64,000 bases of DNA from Anastatus disparis. Its lineage: Eukaryota; Arthropoda; Insecta; Hymenoptera; Eupelmidae. Made by a program: the position numbers and the translations under genes. The stretch covers positions 7,440,001-7,504,000 of the forward strand of contig JAFFSR010000221.1 of assembly GCA_017163975.1 (NCBI GenBank), in the 5' to 3' direction. Positions 60,914 through 64,000 of the stretch are shown here, piece after piece (positions within the stretch are counted from its first letter, which is position 1; every line of letters begins with the position of its first letter). The notes below the pieces were generated by a model. That model was not told the DNA's origin. It was given only the letters and a program-made list of their open reading frames with translations, and did not search any database.

Positions 60914-62589
60914 GAGAGGTTAATGAGAATTTTGATTTGTTTAATGAAAATTGGATCCACGTAAAAAGTCGTCTAACAAATGTGATTATGTAAAAGAATT
61001 GAGTCGAAAAATTTCTCCGACGCATGCAAGGTTTTCACCTTGTAGAGGACAACGTTAAGCCTAAAATTAATTTATTATTAAACTTGGAAATTTTTCTTTT
61101 TTTTTCTTTTTATAATAATTTGAAAGAGTTCGATAAATTTTATCGAATTAAATTTTTATAAGTATTATTTCTTTTATTTATAAATTTTTTATATTATAAT
61201 ATTAAGTGTTACTGAAAGAAAATAATAATACCTTAATGTGACGTACGTTATTTTCGGATGTGACAAGTTTATATTTGACAAAATTTATTCTCATAACAAA
61301 GTTAGCTGATAGTAAATAAAACAACTTATTTCCAAAATTATATAAAAATCAGTAAAATAATAAATGTGATAGTTGACACGAAAAAAAGAAGCAAAAGAAT
61401 AAAGATAATAAAAAATTAAATTAAAGAATCTTTACGATGATACTAAAAAAATAACTAAGGTCAAATCCCTTTGTAAAATACATCGTAGATTAGTTTTTAT
61501 GCATATAAATAACAAAATATAAATAGCAATCGCTCATCTTCTAAGCTTAGAGTATTATAACAATATACACAAGTGCGAACAATACATCATCTTTTGCTTC
61601 ACTATATTTTCTACTCGTTTTATATATTCACAAATGTACCTCTCTTTTTTTACCTTTTTTCTTCCTTATCGTAACACTGGCATCGCAATTGCGTGGCTTA
61701 CATTCCTTCGGCTCTTTTCAAAGTTAGAGCGCTTCGTCGCAATAAGTGAAAAAAAATACGCGCGCGCACGTGACTGCAAATAGGTATTCTCATTTGTTCA
61801 CTTCTCTATTTTGAATGGTACTAAAAAAAGCATAAAAAGAACCAGAAGAATGATAGAAATTAAATTTTTTTTTCTAGATCTTAAAGTTTTCCAACATTGA
61901 TTTCATCGTTATTCATTTAAAGTAGTATATTTAAGTTTAAAAAAACATAACTATCTGAGTAATAATTTTCTTGTCGAATTTGGTATAATTTGAATATTTA
62001 TCCATTACATTCATAATTCGTTGAATACAAATTAATACAGCATTTAAAGATACATAAAATTTTTAAATTTTAGTATTTCACTTTCGAAATATTATAATTT
62101 ATTTAAAATGTGTTTTATGCAATAATATTATAATAAAAAATTTTATTAAATAGATTAAACAGATGAATATTTATCATAGTTTAATAATATAATTCATGTC
62201 TTTTATAATTGTAGGCGCATGTATGTAATAAAGGCTTAGAAGCTAGAAACTCAGAAAAAGTTTATATAAAGAAATAAAATTTTTATTTTTATAAAGTAAA
62301 TTTAAAAAAATATGATGTTGTGAAACTCATTATGCCGTATATTTTTTATATTTAAGTATTTTTAATTTAATTTTTTTTTCTAGAAAATAATTAAAAATAA
62401 GAAATCTTTTGACTTTAATGTTTTATTAAACATAAATTTCTTATTTTTCTTTTTAATAAAATAACCGTACGTACCTTGGTACATATAGATAATTTTTGCT
62501 TTTTCATAAACGTTAAAAAAAGTAATAATAGTTTTTATTATATCATTGAACGTGGTGGTGTCATCTCACGATAGAACCGATGAAAAAAT
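60914..62589. other. No gene seen
   Basis: AT-rich DNA; no exon or RNA gene found downstream of the promoter-like block. A short CG-rich string (ACGCGCGCGCACGTG) lies at about 61757-61771. Confidence 0.4.
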
Positions 62590-62650
62590 GACAAGACCAA
62601 GAATTGGACTCGCGCAAATGAATCCCACACCTTGGTCGACTGAATCGCCA
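62590..62650 (-). mobile_element. Degraded tRNA-like SINE relic
   Basis: Read on the minus strand, GGGATTCATTTGCGCGAGTCCAATTC aligns loosely with the anticodon arm and B box of SINE family 1, shown here in two parts: GGGATTCAT and GAGTCCAATTC. The A box and tail are not recognisable. Confidence 0.25.
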
Positions 62651-63370
62651 AATTTTACCGATGTAATAAACCCATTGTCGTGAAATTCTATGTACAGTTT
62701 TTGTAAATTCTTGAATAGTTAACTACATTTAACAAAAATTAATATTAATTACAAATCGTAATTCTTAATGTTTTTACAAAAAAAAAGTATCAATAGCACT
62801 TTTGAGCAGAGTAAATTTGCAAAAAGATTTTTTTTGTTCAAAAGAAATTTACAGAAATTTTTATATTGATTTATAAATAATTAAAAAAGATGTAATAATA
62901 TATGAAAAATACGCGCGTTCAATAGCTTTTTTTGTTTTTATACAACCTTTAAATTCATATCGTTAAATTCTTTATCGATTGATAATTTCACGAGCATTTA
63001 AAAAATCTATCAACTCTCTTCTATCAAAAATACATCTCTAAATCGCATGCGCGTTCATTTACTTTTCTTGTATTCCGACACTACGCATACGAAAATAATA
63101 AATTTTCCCTTTGTGAACTTTCTTTGTTGAAAGTTTCCTTTTTTTCGTAAACTAATTTAGAATTAAATATGATTAGAAATCCAAAAATTTTTATGGTATT
63201 TAGAAACTGGATATTATAATTCCTAAAAATTGATTAACATTAATTGAAAACTAATTGTGTTTAAAAAAATATTAAATCTGAAAAACTTTTCTTTTTGAGA
63301 CAAAAATTCTTAATTTTTAAAGCCAGACGTTTTTTAAGATCAATAGATTTCGAGCTAATAACATTATTAT
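62651..63370. other. No gene seen
   Basis: AT-rich DNA without frames or repeats that can be supported. Confidence 0.45.
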
Positions 63371-63550
63371 GAGGTCTCATTGGTTCAGTCGGTAGAGCTA
63401 TGGATTCATAATCTCGAGAATCCGAGTTCGAATCCCACTCTTGGCGGTTGATTGAAACAAGCACCAGTGTAACATGAGCTTTATTCGCAAACACACTGGA
63501 GACCAACGTCGTTAATTTGATAGCATAAATACAACGACGTTAAATAAAAT
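63371..63550 (+). mobile_element. tRNA-derived SINE, family 1, copy 3
   Basis: It starts GAGGTCTCATTGGTTCAGTC, has the B box GAGTTCGAATCCC and ends GACGTTAAATAAAAT. The anticodon-loop equivalent is TTCATAA, that is CAT, which points to tRNA-Met as the source of the head. The minus-strand frame through it is not a gene. Confidence 0.85.
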
Positions 63551-63650
63551 AAAAAACTAAATCTTATCAATTATAAATTTTAACATTTCTATAATTTAAA
63601 ATATTTTTTCTTCAAACCTCCAGTTGTAATGACTTTGACGGCCATATTAT

Positions 63651-64000
63651 TTATATACGTTTTAAATTATCCTCAAATGTGATAACTTCATTTAAATCAA
63701 AAAGTGCCGATAGTACCTCAAACGTTAAATTGTCTGTTTTTTTAATACTATTTTCAAATACGGCCGGCACGTGTACAATATTTTGTAAATAAGCATGAAT
63801 CTATCCGTCGCAAGGCCATTAAACTTATTATTTTTGAGATGTAGTACATGCCAATCAACCGATTTTTTCAGTTATATTTCCTTAGGTTTGGTACAAGCTT
63901 ATCAAATTTCTTCATCATTATAATGATCGTTAATATGGTTAGACGTATGTTCATTAATTATTTGCTCTAGCGGACTATTTCTCTCAACGTGACAATGATT
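63651..64000 (-). pseudogene. Decayed coding fragment at the window edge
   Basis: From the window end one minus-strand phase gives a protein-like stretch (HVERNSPLEQIINEH), is cut by stops at about 63900, resumes with VDWHVLHLKNNKFNGLATD, and then, after a shift of phase, continues (YLQNIVHVPAVFENS ... LFDLNEVITFEDNLKRI) to TAA at 63651-63653. The codon use and residue mix are more protein-like than in the surrounding DNA. I recognise no family. Because the reading needs a frameshift and contains stops, I treat it as a relic of a mobile-element or host gene that extends beyond the window. Confidence 0.3.

Overview
The window is very AT-rich, gene-poor DNA from an animal nuclear genome, most likely an insect. 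The reasons are a rhodopsin-family neuropeptide receptor exon with a GT donor, tRNA-derived SINEs, many foldback (MITE-like) elements, long (TA)n tracts and an LTR-like element. The base composition and repeat load would fit a hymenopteran such as a parasitoid wasp, but nothing here proves the order.

Layout. At 1.7-2.2 kb the first coding exon of an allatotropin/orexin-type receptor is read on the minus strand; the rest of that gene lies outside the window. From 2.2 to 41.8 kb there is almost no credible coding sequence. That stretch holds (TA)n palindromes (4.35-4.55 kb), two long foldback elements (6.3-7.1 kb and an almost perfect one at 7.9-8.6 kb), older inverted repeats (11.0 and 13.2 kb), tRNA-derived SINE copies (14.5 and 35.7 kb), a miRNA-precursor-like hairpin (17.2 kb) and a TATA-driven GC-richer leader (34.35 kb). 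From 47.9 to 64 kb there are more MITEs, a diverged tandem duplication, a second promoter-like block with a 28-codon ORF (60.7-60.9 kb), another SINE and, at the edge, a decayed coding fragment.

The accessory island is 41,821-47,851. Two 439-bp direct repeats, with only two differences seen, enclose about 4.7 kb coding on the minus strand. The outer ends read TGTAAC...GTTACA between TAAC duplications, so the outer flanks plus one repeat would form a single LTR of about 890 bp. The repeat carries a TATA box and initiator. Its transcript-downstream end is a splice donor in the left copy but is fused directly to coding sequence in the right copy. The body encodes a broken protein with a Cys-His peptidase/deubiquitinase-like signature, interrupted by a TAG codon and a SINE, then a 331-aa frame with zinc-ribbon-like Cys/His, then an internal poly(A) tract, then an intact 250-aa protein with two zinc-binding modules whose ATG abuts a strong splice acceptor. 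My reading is an LTR-driven element that acquired or carries non-retroviral genes, partly through spliced RNA. No gag, reverse transcriptase or integrase is visible, so an integrated virus-like circle recombined into a solo LTR is the main alternative.

All family names come from reading motifs by eye. No search or folding program was run.
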